Position numbers and translations under genes: made by a program. 56,992 nucleotides of DNA from CAZMNF01 sp964567595 (GTDB lineage: Bacteria; Bipolaricaulota; Bipolaricaulia; RBG-16-55-9): NCBI GenBank assembly GCA_964567595.1, contig CAZMNF010000009.1, positions 1-56,992 on the forward strand, given 5' to 3'. Positions within the stretch are counted from its first letter, which is position 1. Each line of letters begins with the position of its first letter. This document shows positions 1-7,887 of the stretch, in pieces. The notes under the pieces are model-generated. The model made no database searches and was not told the origin of the DNA. It saw only the letters and a program-made list of their open reading frames with translations.

Positions 1-77
1 AGATCACCGAGCTCTACGAGGGGACCAGCGAGGTGCAGAAGCTGATCATCGCCCGTGCGCTGCTCGGCAAGATCTGA
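1..77 (+). CDS. acyl-CoA dehydrogenase, C-terminal end (partial)
   Basis: The window opens inside a gene. Reading from base 3 gives 24 residues to the TGA at 75-77. They include YEGTSEVQ and end in IIARALLGKI, the typical end of acyl-CoA dehydrogenases; the Glu of YEGT is the position of the catalytic base in the MCAD-like family. The enzyme would oxidise an acyl-CoA to the enoyl-CoA and pass electrons to ETF. The chain length specificity cannot be judged from this stub. The next gene follows after 30 bp on the same strand, so they are probably cotranscribed. Confidence 0.8.
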   Translation, partial: ITELYEGTSEVQKLIIARALLGKI

Positions 78-107
78 CCAAGGGGCCAATAATAAGGAGG
101 AGATCCG

Positions 108-746
108 ATGCGCGGGATCACGGCCGAGTACGTCGAGGACTACATCGCCAAGCTAACACCGGAACGCGACGCGCTCATGCGCCGCATGGAGGCCTATGCG
201 GACGAGCACGACGTCCCGATCATCGGCCCTGTGGGCGGCCGGTTCCTCCATACCATCGCCAGAATTCAGGGGTCGTCCCAGATCTTGGAAGCCGGCACGG
301 CGATCGGCTACACGTCCCTCTGGTTCGCCCGCGCCACCCAAGCCTGGAACGGCCGCATCACGACGCTCGACGCCAGTCCAGACATGGCCGATATTGCGCG
401 TGCCAACCTCCAAGAGGGCGGCGTCAGCGACCGCGTCGACATCGTCGTGGGCGACGCGCTCAAGTCGCTGCAGTCGTTGGAGGGGCCCTTCGACCTGTGC
501 TTCATCGACCATGAGAAGGAACAGTACCAAGAGTTCCTCGAAGCGGCGTTGCCCAAGATCGCGCCGGGCGGCGTTATTCTGGCCGACAACGTGCTGCGCA
601 TGGGCGAGGTGGCCGAGGCCAACGGCGGCGATACCATGGTCCAAGCGATGCGCGAATTCAATCGGTTCATGACCGATCATCCCGAGCTGGAGTCCATGAT
701 CGTCCCGCTTCGCGACGGCATCGCCCTGGCGCTGAAGTCCGAATAG
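108..746 (+). CDS. SAM-dependent O-methyltransferase (COMT/TrmR-like family)
   Basis: 212 residues, the normal size for the class I O-methyltransferase family 3 (catechol, caffeoyl-CoA and tRNA hydroxyuridine methyltransferases). Visible motifs are the SAM-binding EAGTAIGYTSLWFA (about residues 61-74), an acidic residue ending the next strand (TTLDAS), the metal-site FIDHEKEQY and ADNVL, and the C-terminal DGIALALK. A divalent-metal-dependent methyl transfer to a hydroxyl is expected. The substrate cannot be told from sequence: a small catechol and the tRNA wobble hydroxyuridine (TrmR) are both possible. A strong Shine-Dalgarno (aaggaggag) precedes the ATG. It follows the acyl-CoA dehydrogenase by 30 bp with no promoter visible between them. 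Confidence 0.85.
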   Translation: MRGITAEYVEDYIAKLTPERDALMRRMEAYADEHDVPIIGPVGGRFLHTIARIQGSSQILEAGTAIGYTSLWFARATQAWNGRITTLDASPDMADIARANLQEGGVSDRVDIVVGDALKSLQSLEGPFDLCFIDHEKEQYQEFLEAALPKIAPGGVILADNVLRMGEVAEANGGDTMVQAMREFNRFMTDHPELESMIVPLRDGIALALKSE

Positions 747-804
747 CCTCAACCGCGACTACTGCCCTCTCGGTGGCTCGACGATGGGCATCCGACGGGC
801 GCCC

Positions 805-833
805 TTGATGGGCCCCATGAGGCCGCCTATAAT
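805..833 (+). promoter_or_regulatory. sigma70-type promoter of pyrG
   Basis: A -35 TTGATG (805-810) and a perfect -10 TATAAT (828-833) are separated by exactly 17 bp. The expected start is near 840, giving a short leader of about 12 nt before the pyrG ATG. Prediction by eye only. Confidence 0.65.
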
Positions 834-851
834 GCGGCGCGTGACCCCACC

Positions 852-2492
852 ATGACCAAATACCTCTTCATGACCGGCGGCGTTCTGTCCGGATTGGGCA
901 AGGGAATTGCCACCGCCTCGCTGGGACGGCTCTTGAAAGCCCGCGGCCTCACCGTCACGGCCGTCAAAATTGATCCCTATCTCAACTGCGACGCCGGCAC
1001 GATGAACCCCTATCAGCATGGGGAAGTCTTCGTGTTGGACGACGGCGGCGAGGTCGACATGGACCTCGGCAGCTACGAGCGGTTCCTCCATCAAGACCTC
1101 ACCAGCGACCACAACATCACCACGGGCAAGGTCTACAAGACGGTCATCGAAAAGGAACGCCGCGGCGAGTATTTGGGCGAGACCGTCCAGATCATTCCCC
1201 ACGTCACCGACGAGATCAAGGCCGCCATTCGGCGGGTGGAGGACCAGACCCAAGCTGACGTCATGATCGTCGAACTCGGCGGCACCGTCGGCGATATCGA
1301 GAGCATGCCCTTCCTGGAGGCCATCCGGCAGATGCACCAGGAGCTCGGCGACGCCAACGTCGCCTTTGCCCATACGACGCTGGTCCCCCAGCTCGGAGCC
1401 GTGGGCGAGCACAAGACGAAGCCGACGCAACATTCGGTCAAGGAGCTCCGAGCGATCGGCATCCAACCCGACATCATCCTGGGCCGCAGCGACGCGCCAT
1501 TGAGCACAGCCATCAAGGAAAAGATCGCGCTGTTCTGCGACGTGCCGGGGGAGGCCGTGGTCAGCCATCACGACGTCGACCTCGTCTACGACGTCCCGCT
1601 CGTCTTCGAGGAACAAGGGTTGACGGACTACTTGATGGAGCGACTGGAGCTGTCGGCGGACGAACGCGACCTGAGCGGGTGGCGCGACTACCTCCACAAA
1701 GCCGAGCATCCTGAGCACCGGCTCCGCGTCGCCCTCGTGGGCAAATACACCGATCTGCGCGACAGCTACGTCAGCTACGTCGAAGCCCTGGGCCACTCGT
1801 CGGCGCACCACCGAGCGAGCACGGAGATCGTCTGGATCGAAGCCGACGAGTATCGCGACGCATGGCTAGAGGACGTCGACGGCGTGATCGTGCCCGTCGG
1901 CTTCGGCCACCGCGGCGCCGAAGGCAAGATCGACGCGATCCGCTACGCGCGCGAGAACGGGCTTCCGTTTCTCGGGATCTGTTACGGGTTCCAAATGGCG
2001 GTCGTCGAGTTCGCCCGCAACGTCCTGGGCCTCCGGGAATCCAACAGCACCGAGTTCGAACGCGACGCCGAGCATCCCGTCATCGACTTGATGCCGGAAC
2101 AGCGCCACCTTGCCGATAAGGGCGCCACCATGCGGCTCGGTTCGTATCCCCTCCACCTCAGGCCGAACACGCTCGCGCACGCGCTCTACGACGCCGAGGA
2201 GACCGAGGAGCGCCATCGCCATCGCTTCGAGGTCAATCCGGACTACATCCCGTCGCTCGAAGAGGCCGGCTTGCGCTTCTCCGGCGCCTCGACCGACGGA
2301 CGCCGCATGGAGATCGCGGAAATTCCCGATCATCCCTTCTTTATCGCGTCCCAGTTCCATCCGGAGTTCAAGTCGCGACCGACCTCGCCCCGACCCTTGT
2401 TCATGGGATTTGTGCACGCATGTCTCCATCGAAGCGGCCCACCGAGCTCGAGCGCGCCCGATCCCGGCGACGTGGCAGCCCGCTCCTCCTGA
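852..2492 (+). CDS. pyrG: CTP synthase (glutamine-hydrolysing)
   Basis: 546 residues. It converts UTP to CTP with ATP and glutamine, the last step of pyrimidine nucleotide synthesis. The N-terminal synthetase domain has the P-loop-like GGVLSGLGKGI (residues 9-19) and the family stretch GTMNPYQHGEVFVLDDG. The C-terminal class I glutaminase has nucleophile Cys377 in GICYGFQ and the His503/Glu505 pair in FHPEFKSRP. The usual GICLGMQ has Tyr in place of Leu, which should be harmless. The C terminus runs about 20 Ser/Pro/Ala-rich residues beyond the usual end, in the stretch that overlaps the next gene by 73 bp. It has its own promoter and probably leads the pyrG-lptC-lptB unit. Confidence 0.97.
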   Translation: MTKYLFMTGGVLSGLGKGIATASLGRLLKARGLTVTAVKIDPYLNCDAGTMNPYQHGEVFVLDDGGEVDMDLGSYERFLHQDLTSDHNITTGKVYKTVIEKERRGEYLGETVQIIPHVTDEIKAAIRRVEDQTQADVMIVELGGTVGDIESMPFLEAIRQMHQELGDANVAFAHTTLVPQLGAVGEHKTKPTQHSVKELRAIGIQPDIILGRSDAPLSTAIKEKIALFCDVPGEAVVSHHDVDLVYDVPLVFEEQGLTDYLMERLELSADERDLSGWRDYLHKAEHPEHRLRVALVGKYTDLRDSYVSYVEALGHSSAHHRASTEIVWIEADEYRDAWLEDVDGVIVPVGFGHRGAEGKIDAIRYARENGLPFLGICYGFQMAVVEFARNVLGLRESNSTEFERDAEHPVIDLMPEQRHLADKGATMRLGSYPLHLRPNTLAHALYDAEETEERHRHRFEVNPDYIPSLEEAGLRFSGASTDGRRMEIAEIPDHPFFIASQFHPEFKSRPTSPRPLFMGFVHACLHRSGPPSSSAPDPGDVAARSS

Positions 2493-3025
2493 CGCTGGCG
2501 CTGCTCGCGGTCATCGCCAGCGGGTGCGGAAGCACCGGCGAGTCGTCCCGTTCGGCCGAGCCATCCGACGGCCCCGCAATTGCCATCCGGCAGGGGACGC
2601 TCACGCACCACGACGCGTCGGGTCGGCTTGTCTGGAGCCTGCACGCAGCCGAGATAAGCTACGAGCGCGGCCGCGACCGGAGCCGCGCCCGCGACGTCCG
2701 CGTGCGCTTTATGGGCGAAGCCGCCGCCGAGGAGCGCCAGACGGCCGCGTTGACGGTCCGGGCGGACCGGCTCGTCGTCGAGCATCGGACGCGGGACCTC
2801 CGGCTGCAGGGCGACGTCCGCGGCGAGGGGGGCGACGGCCTGACGTTCGAGACCGACCGGGCCCACTGGGACGCCGAGCAACGTCGCATCACGGGCGAGA
2901 CCGACGTCCGCATCCGACGGGACGACCTCGACATGCGCGGGGCGGGCTTCAGCTACGACCTGCGGTCGGCGAACCTGACGATGCAGAGCGCGTCGCTGCA
3001 GGTCCCATTGGAGGACACGCGCTGA
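2420..3025 (+). CDS. LptC-like lipoprotein, LPS export
   Basis: 201 residues. After a basic start, a hydrophobic segment ends in a lipobox-like ASGC with the acylated Cys at 36. The remainder alternates short polar strands (a repeated xRxDDLxMxG pattern near the end), as in the LptC/OstA beta-jellyroll that accepts LPS from the transporter and hands it to LptA. Sequence similarity to LptC is weak by eye; the main support is its position 1 bp upstream of lptB. The start overlaps pyrG by 73 bp, and I see no later ATG that would keep the signal peptide. It could instead be an unrelated envelope lipoprotein. Confidence 0.65.
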   Translation: MSPSKRPTELERARSRRRGSPLLLTLALLAVIASGCGSTGESSRSAEPSDGPAIAIRQGTLTHHDASGRLVWSLHAAEISYERGRDRSRARDVRVRFMGEAAAEERQTAALTVRADRLVVEHRTRDLRLQGDVRGEGGDGLTFETDRAHWDAEQRRITGETDVRIRRDDLDMRGAGFSYDLRSANLTMQSASLQVPLEDTR

Positions 3026-3026
3026 G

Positions 3027-3752
3027 ATGCCGACGCTGGAAGCCGAAAATCTGTGCAAACGCTACGTCGCTCGGCGCATCGTCGACGACGTTTCGCTCCG
3101 CGTCGAGCCCCAGCAGGTGATCGGCCTGCTGGGGCCGAACGGCGCGGGCAAGACGACAACGTTCCACTGCATCACGGGCCTGGTCGCGCCCGGTTCAGGG
3201 CGAATCACGCTCGACGGCACGCCCATCACCCATTGGCCCTTCCATCGGCGCGCACGGGCCGGACTCCACTATTTGCCCCAGGAGGCGTCCGTCTTCCGCA
3301 AGCTCTCCGTCACGGACAACCTCCAGATCGTGCTGCAGGGACGCGGCGTCCGGCGATCGGACCGCCAGGCGCGCGTCGACGAGCTTCTCCAGAAATTGGG
3401 CATCGTGCGGCTGCGCCGCCAGCGCGCCGACACGCTGTCCTCGGGCGAGCGCCGCCGGGTGGAGATCGCCCGAGCGCTGGCCGCTGAGCCCCAATATCTG
3501 CTGCTCGACGAGCCGTTTACGGGCATCGACCCGCTCTCCATCGAGGAGCTGCAGGAGCTGATCGAGGAGCTGAAATCCGACGGGCTCGGCGTCGTCCTGA
3601 CCGACCACAACGTCCGCGAGACGCTGCGCGTGACCGACTACGTCTACCTCATCCAGGCCGGCCAGGTGTTCTGGGAAGGCCCACCCGACCGGATCACCGA
3701 GGATCCGCGGGCCCGACGATTCTACCTCGGCGAACGTTTCGAGATCTCTTGA
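3027..3752 (+). CDS. lptB: LPS export ABC transporter ATP-binding protein LptB
   Basis: 241 residues, the usual LptB length. A complete ATPase: Walker A GPNGAGKTTT (36-45), signature LSSGERRRVEIARAL (about 137), Walker B LLLDEPFTGIDP (about 158), and the H-loop TDHNVRETLRVTD. The C terminus (DYVYLIQAGQVFWEG, then a YLGE-type end) is the LptB pattern. It powers extraction of LPS from the inner membrane together with LptF/LptG, which are not in this window. It begins 1 bp after the LptC-like gene and ends 45 bp from the convergent lgt. A branched-chain amino acid LivG/LivF ATPase is the main alternative; the neighbour argues against it. Confidence 0.88.
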   Translation: MPTLEAENLCKRYVARRIVDDVSLRVEPQQVIGLLGPNGAGKTTTFHCITGLVAPGSGRITLDGTPITHWPFHRRARAGLHYLPQEASVFRKLSVTDNLQIVLQGRGVRRSDRQARVDELLQKLGIVRLRRQRADTLSSGERRRVEIARALAAEPQYLLLDEPFTGIDPLSIEELQELIEELKSDGLGVVLTDHNVRETLRVTDYVYLIQAGQVFWEGPPDRITEDPRARRFYLGERFEIS

Positions 3753-3797
3753 GGTCGGGCGGCCGCGTCGGTCGTCGTCGCGTCGGTGGACGCTCGC

Positions 3798-4628
3798 TTA
3801 AGCCTCGGTGGGCTCGGTATCGCTGCGCCGGTAGAGCTCCTTGAAGATCATCAACGTGACGAAGACGAGCACAATCAGCACGCTGATCACTTGGGCCGTC
3901 TTGAGCGAGGCGATGAACGTCTCGGCCCCGGTGACGCAGTCGGTGCCGCCGGTAAGGCAGAGGGCGTCGCCGCGATAGAACTCCACGATAAAGCGCAACA
4001 CGGAGTAACTGATGGCGTACACGGCGGTAATGAAGCCGGCCTTGAACGGCTGGCGCTGGAGCCAAAAGAGCACGCCGAAGATGATCAGGCAGCCGACCAG
4101 TTCGTACAGCATCGTCGGATGGATGTGCATCTCGGGATAGGCTTGGCCCGCGGGCGTGTTGCCGGGGAAGACGACGCCGAAGATCGAATTGGTCGGAATG
4201 CCGTAGGCGTCGCCGTTCATGAAGTTGCCGAAGCGCCCGAACGCCTGGCCCAACACGAGCGGCGGGGCCACGACGTCGGCGAAGGTCCAGAATGAGACCT
4301 TCTTCCACTTGGCGAAGATCAGCAGCCCGATGACGCCGGCAATGAGACCGCCATGGATCGCCAAGCCGCCTTGCCAGATCTTGTAAATGTCGGCCAGGTT
4401 CTCCCCGTAATACTGCCATTGGAACGCCACGTAGTAGAGCCGCGCCCCGATGATGGCCAAGGGCACGGTGATCAAGACGAAGTCCAGAACGTCATCCAGG
4501 GTCAAGTTGAGCCCACGACGTCGGATCTCTCTGGTGATGAGCGCGATGCCGACGACGATCGCGACGACGTACATGAGCCCATACCAACGGATGGCAAGCG
4601 GCCCAATTTCGACGATGACTGGATCCAT
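3798..4628 (-). CDS. lgt: prolipoprotein diacylglyceryl transferase
   Basis: 276 residues, a polytopic inner-membrane enzyme with about seven membrane segments. It moves diacylglycerol from phosphatidylglycerol to the lipobox Cys of prolipoproteins, the first lipoprotein maturation step. The Lgt signature GRFGNFMNGDAYG lies at 131-143, with GGLAIHGGL near 87-95 and the conserved HPTMLYE and EFYRGD stretches. The window encodes likely substrates (the LptC-like lipoprotein and the protein at the right end). A promoter is predicted 113 bp upstream, so it is probably transcribed separately from the Crp-family gene above it. Confidence 0.96.
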   Translation of the reverse strand: MDPVIVEIGPLAIRWYGLMYVVAIVVGIALITREIRRRGLNLTLDDVLDFVLITVPLAIIGARLYYVAFQWQYYGENLADIYKIWQGGLAIHGGLIAGVIGLLIFAKWKKVSFWTFADVVAPPLVLGQAFGRFGNFMNGDAYGIPTNSIFGVVFPGNTPAGQAYPEMHIHPTMLYELVGCLIIFGVLFWLQRQPFKAGFITAVYAISYSVLRFIVEFYRGDALCLTGGTDCVTGAETFIASLKTAQVISVLIVLVFVTLMIFKELYRRSDTEPTEA

Positions 4629-4740
4629 GGCGCAAACGCCCCCTTATCGATTCCCCAGGGAAGGTTCGACGAGCCTGCTCGGATGCTGCAGCGGATGTTG
4701 GTTCCGTGCCCTGAGGTCCATTTTGCCGATGGAACGGGCT

Positions 4741-4769
4741 ATTCTAGGCAATGGCCGCAAGCCGGTCAA
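4741..4769 (-). promoter_or_regulatory. sigma70-type promoter of lgt
   Basis: On the minus strand a -35 TTGACC (4769-4764) and a -10 TAGAAT (4746-4741) have 17 bp between them. The leader to the lgt ATG would be about 107 nt. The promoter sits just downstream of the hairpin that may end the Crp-family transcript. Confidence 0.6.
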
Positions 4770-4803
4770 GAGATCGGCGCCCCTCGGCTTGGGAAAGACG
4801 AAC

Positions 4804-4829
4804 GGCGGCTCCCGACTGGCGGAGCCGCC
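4804..4829 (-). terminator. hairpin after the Crp/FNR gene
   Basis: Perfect 9-bp inverted repeat GGCGGCTCC/GGAGCCGCC with an 8-nt loop, 95 bp downstream of the regulator's stop codon. On the minus strand it is followed only by a weak T-rich stretch (gtctttccc), so termination may be incomplete or Rho-assisted. The rest of the 295-bp gap 4629-4923 holds only the lgt promoter; I see no gene in it. Confidence 0.4.
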
Positions 4830-4923
4830 TCACGTCCTGGCTTGTGGGCCTACGGAGGTCGCTCTGTATCTAGCAAGCTGGTTCATGGTCAACGGACCAA
4901 CCGCCGACGATCTGTAATCGGCG

Positions 4924-5616
4924 TCACACTTCGGCCAAACCGCGAATGCCCGGCACATCCGATAAGACAATCCCGTCCGGGCGCTTCTGAATGATGCCCT
5001 CGTCTTCCAGATCACCGAGCGTCGCCGAGGTGGTCTCCCGCGTGGAGCCGATCAGGTGGGCCAGTTCTTGGTGCGTCAGACCTAGCCGGATGTGCACGCC
5101 CTCGTCGATCTCGGTTCCGTACTCGTCCGCCAGCGCCAGGAGGGTGTTGGCCAACCGCGCCCGCACGCCGCGGAAGAGCAGGTTCTCCAGCTTGTTCTCG
5201 ACCTCGACCATGCGGGCGCCGATCAACTTGGTGATCGTCAGCGCAAACTGGGGATTGGCTTGCGCAAAACGCATCAGGTCGTTCTTGTGGACGATGCAGA
5301 GCGTGGTATCCTCCATGGCCTCGGCGATCCAGCGACGCCGCTCCTCGCCCGCCAACGCCGTCTCGCCGAACACTTGGCCAGGGCCGACGATGGCGAACGT
5401 CAGGCGTTTGCCGCTTTCGTCCAGGTAGTCGAGCCGCACGCGGCCCTTGTGGAGCGTGTAGACGGTATCGCTCGGGTCGCCGGGGAAGTAGATCGTCTCG
5501 CCCTTTTCGTAATGCACGTGCTGCATGAACGCGTTGAGCTCGCCCTGCTGACGCGCATCCAGCGCCTCGGCCAGGCTGAACTCCTGCACGCACCAGAACC
5601 GTCCACGGTCCGACAT
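4924..5616 (-). CDS. Crp/FNR-family transcription regulator
   Basis: 230 residues. An N-terminal cyclic-nucleotide-binding-type beta-roll (about 20-130, with FPGDPSDTVYTLHKGRVRL and GPGQVFGETALAG) is joined by a dimer helix to a winged helix with the HTH LTHQELAHLIGSTRETTSATL at 180-200. The RE pair of the CRP recognition helix is kept (193-194), while the CRP Arg185 position is Ala. In the phosphate-binding cassette GE is present, but the usual R-S/T-A reads R-W-I, so cAMP binding is doubtful. No FNR-type Cys cluster is present. A TGTAA-N6-TTACA palindrome lies 73 bp upstream and may be its own operator. The inducer is unknown. Confidence 0.85.
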   Translation of the reverse strand: MSDRGRFWCVQEFSLAEALDARQQGELNAFMQHVHYEKGETIYFPGDPSDTVYTLHKGRVRLDYLDESGKRLTFAIVGPGQVFGETALAGEERRRWIAEAMEDTTLCIVHKNDLMRFAQANPQFALTITKLIGARMVEVENKLENLLFRGVRARLANTLLALADEYGTEIDEGVHIRLGLTHQELAHLIGSTRETTSATLGDLEDEGIIQKRPDGIVLSDVPGIRGLAEV

Positions 5617-5688
5617 CGAGCCTCCTATCCATCGCTACGGGGTTGCCAACTCTGGTTTGGCGTCATGGTAACGATCGTCCGGCTTCCA

Positions 5689-5704
5689 TGTAAGGCGGCT
5701 TACA
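5689..5704. promoter_or_regulatory. CRP/FNR-type palindromic operator
   Basis: TGTAAG-GCGG-CTTACA is a perfect 6-bp inverted repeat, that is TGTAA-N6-TTACA. This is the spacing of CRP-family sites (TGTGA-N6-TCACA). It lies between the divergent Crp-family gene (73 bp from its ATG) and trxA (117 bp from its ATG), so it could control both. Confidence 0.55.
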
Positions 5705-5747
5705 GCACGTTCCGGCCCCGTCTGCTGTCATGGGCTGTGTTGCAGGG

Positions 5748-5777
5748 TTGGACGGCCCTTCGCCGCTTGGGTATCCT
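5748..5777 (+). promoter_or_regulatory. possible trxA promoter
   Basis: TTGGAC (5748-5753) and TATCCT (5772-5777) with an 18-bp spacer. The match is moderate. The expected transcript start is about 35 nt upstream of the trxA ATG. Confidence 0.4.
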
Positions 5778-5820
5778 GAGACCCATCATCAACCGATGAA
5801 CCACGACAGGAGGGAACAAC

Positions 5821-6159
5821 ATGGCCAATTTGACCTACGTAAACGCCGACAACTTCCAGCAAGAAGTCTTGGGCGCCGATACGCCCGTGCTCGTTGACTT
5901 CTACGCGGACTGGTGTGGCCCGTGCAAGGCGCTCGCGCCCGTCATCGAGGAGCTGGCCGACGAGTTCGGCGACCAACTCAAGGTCGCCAAGCTGGACGTC
6001 GACCAGAACAACGAGCTGAGCATGCAGTACGGCGTGCAGAGCATCCCGACGATGGTCCTGTTCAACGACGGCGACGAGGCCGACCGCATCGTCGGATTTC
6101 TCCCCAAAGGCCAGCTCAAGGAGCAGCTGGAAGCGCATCTGAACGCGGCGAGCGCCTGA
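5821..6159 (+). CDS. trxA: thioredoxin
   Basis: 112 residues, a single thioredoxin fold with the redox motif WCGPC (Trp31, Cys32, Cys35) and the cis-proline Pro76 in SIPT. It reduces cytoplasmic disulfides using electrons from thioredoxin reductase, which is not in this window. A good Shine-Dalgarno (gacaggagggaac) precedes the ATG. It is monocistronic or nearly so: a strong 13-bp hairpin follows 46 bp after the stop. It is divergent from the Crp-family regulator, with the palindrome between them. Confidence 0.96.
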   Translation: MANLTYVNADNFQQEVLGADTPVLVDFYADWCGPCKALAPVIEELADEFGDQLKVAKLDVDQNNELSMQYGVQSIPTMVLFNDGDEADRIVGFLPKGQLKEQLEAHLNAASA

Positions 6160-6205
6160 GCTCGTCGTCCGGCGCCGGTGACGCGTTCGCCGCATTAGCC
6201 GCGTT

Positions 6206-6240
6206 CGTTGGGCGCCCTTGGTGACCGAGGGCGCCCAACG
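6206..6240 (+). terminator. terminator-like hairpin after trxA
   Basis: Perfect 13-bp stem CGTTGGGCGCCCT/AGGGCGCCCAACG with a 9-nt loop. There is no U tract after it (gcgtcgg), so it is a terminator or a 3'-stabilising hairpin. Confidence 0.5.
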
Positions 6241-6293
6241 GCGTCGGATGCTCCCAAAGAACCGCCTCAGCACACCCGAAAGAAGGAGGCCCG

Positions 6294-6731
6294 ATGCTCG
6301 CTCGTCTCATCCAAGATCGACACGAATGGGCGTTGTTGCTGGTGCGCCTGTCCATGGGGTTGATCTTTGTCATCTACGGCTGGAACCACGTGAGCGGTCT
6401 GGAGGGCTACACCAACGCCTTCGCGAACCAGTTCAACATCCCGCTGCCCGAGATCATGGCCCCGCTGGCCGCCTACGCGGAGCTGATCGGCGGCGTCGCG
6501 GTACTGTTGGGCATTCTGACCCGATATGCGGGGATCGTGCTCGCGGTCATCATGGTCGTGTCCACGGTGACGGTCCAGCTCCCGCAAGGCCTGGCCGAAG
6601 GCAACGACTTCCTGGGCCTAACGGGCTTCTGGGATCTGGACCTGACGCTGTTCATCATGGGCGTCACGCTGATGCTCGCCGGCCCCGGCTCGCTGGCGCT
6701 GGAACGCGGGCTGTTCGGGCGTGAACTCTGA
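6294..6731 (+). CDS. DoxX-family membrane protein
   Basis: 145 residues with four hydrophobic segments and the DoxX pattern: an LVRLSMGLIFVIYGW first helix, then PLAAYAELIGGVAVLLGILTR in the middle. DoxX proteins are small inner-membrane proteins often found with redox and oxidative-stress genes, and their molecular activity is poorly defined. A textbook Shine-Dalgarno (aaggagg) lies 7 nt before the ATG. It follows trxA by 134 bp with a hairpin between, so cotranscription with trxA is uncertain. The downstream CsoR-fold gene starts 55 bp after its stop. Confidence 0.85.
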   Translation: MLARLIQDRHEWALLLVRLSMGLIFVIYGWNHVSGLEGYTNAFANQFNIPLPEIMAPLAAYAELIGGVAVLLGILTRYAGIVLAVIMVVSTVTVQLPQGLAEGNDFLGLTGFWDLDLTLFIMGVTLMLAGPGSLALERGLFGREL

Positions 6732-6786
6732 CCTATCCCATCACGATGGCCTGAGCATCGCCGAACGCGACGAAGGAGGCCGAGCC

Positions 6787-7074
6787 TTGGACGAACTGCA
6801 GGACGAAGACCGCGAGGAATTTGTCCGTTGGCTCCATCGCCTCGAGGGCCAAGTCCGTGGCATTGCCGGCATGGTTGAACGGGGCGAGGCCGGCGACGAG
6901 GTGCTCACCCAGTTGGCCGCCGTCCGATCGTCGGTCTCGACGCTGACGCTCGACGTGCTGAACGCCTACATCGAGGCCGCCATCGCGAGCGCCAACGGCG
7001 ACAACAGCGATGGGGACGAGGAAGCCGCGGAACGGCTCAAGCGCTCACTCAGCGTCGTCTTCCGTCACAGCTGA
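6787..7074 (+). CDS. CsoR/RcnR-fold (DUF156) protein lacking metal ligands
   Basis: 95 residues from a TTG start. The TTG is preceded by AAGGAGG (6773-6779) at an ideal 7-nt spacing. An upstream in-frame GTG at 6721 has no ribosome site and would overlap the DoxX gene. The core LHRLEGQVRGIAGMVERG and VLTQLAAVRSSVSTLTLDVLN is the all-helical CsoR/FrmR repressor family. The Cu(I) ligands of CsoR (Cys, His, Cys) align with Gly, Tyr and Ala, so neither copper nor formaldehyde sensing by the known mechanism is likely. It may still bind DNA or respond to another signal. It overlaps the convergent dipeptidase gene by 30 bp. Confidence 0.75.
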   Translation: MDELQDEDREEFVRWLHRLEGQVRGIAGMVERGEAGDEVLTQLAAVRSSVSTLTLDVLNAYIEAAIASANGDNSDGDEEAAERLKRSLSVVFRHS

Positions 7075-7809
7075 GGACGATTCCTGCTGCGCCTCGAAAA
7101 AGTCGATGAGCGCGCGAATCTCGTTCGTCGGTTCGACCTTGTCGTAGATGGCCGTGGACCTCCCTAGCCGCCAGGCCCAACAGCTGTCGCCGTAAGACCA
7201 GTGCCACCACTCGCCCGCGTAGTTGGTGAAGCCGGCTCCGCTCATCACGCGGATCAGCAAATCCCGATTCCGCTGGGCCCGCTCGGAGATCTTGTCGTCG
7301 TAGGTGGCAGCGACGTGCCGACGGACGTCGCGATCCCCGTCGTAGGGGGAGACCATATCGAGCTCCTCGCCGTTCGGATCGAGGATGGTCAGATCGACCG
7401 CACCCCCCGTGGCGTGGCCGGGCGGCGTCGGGATGTCAGGGGGGTGGACGTAGCGGTTGGTTTCCCGACGCAGGATGTTCTTGGGCCAATGCGGGTTGTC
7501 CGCTTTGAACTTCTCGTAGACCCACTCGTAGATGGTGGCCTGGTGCTCGGGCGCGCGGTAGGCACTCGTGACGAAGAAGTCGTACTGCTCCGGCAGGAGC
7601 TGGCGGGCGTCGAGCAACATGTCGACCACGGTCTCGCGCAGGTACGGCAGCGGCGGGATGCCGAGGTCGTTCGGCTCCTGCTGCAACCGAACGTCCGGAC
7701 ACCGATCGGCGATGCCCACGAGCGGCTCGCCGTTGTCGACGACCTTGATCTTGTTGATCTCCCGAATCGGCTCGACGACGGAGAATCGCTGCCCGGGGCG
7801 TGTGACCAT
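7045..7809 (-). CDS. D-alanyl-D-alanine dipeptidase (VanX/DdpX family, M15D)
   Basis: 254 residues from the ATG at 7809. The reading frame stays open upstream only because it is antisense to mutS. Zinc ligands are visible in GHATGGAVDLTI (His-x6-Asp) and in EWWHWSYGD (catalytic Glu and third ligand His). It hydrolyses D-Ala-D-Ala released from peptidoglycan turnover. In vancomycin-resistant bacteria VanX does the same, but no vanH or vanA is nearby, so a recycling role is more likely. There is no signal peptide, so it is cytoplasmic. The last 30 bp overlap the end of the CsoR-fold gene on the other strand. Confidence 0.85.
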   Translation of the reverse strand: MVTRPGQRFSVVEPIREINKIKVVDNGEPLVGIADRCPDVRLQQEPNDLGIPPLPYLRETVVDMLLDARQLLPEQYDFFVTSAYRAPEHQATIYEWVYEKFKADNPHWPKNILRRETNRYVHPPDIPTPPGHATGGAVDLTILDPNGEELDMVSPYDGDRDVRRHVAATYDDKISERAQRNRDLLIRVMSGAGFTNYAGEWWHWSYGDSCWAWRLGRSTAIYDKVEPTNEIRALIDFFEAQQESSSAVTEDDAE

Positions 7810-7887
7810 GATGCCCCGCTTGTAGCATCTGGAAGGGCCCGTTGCAACTCCCGCGCGTCGTTGGCGACGTCGCCCGTGCCGTCTAAC

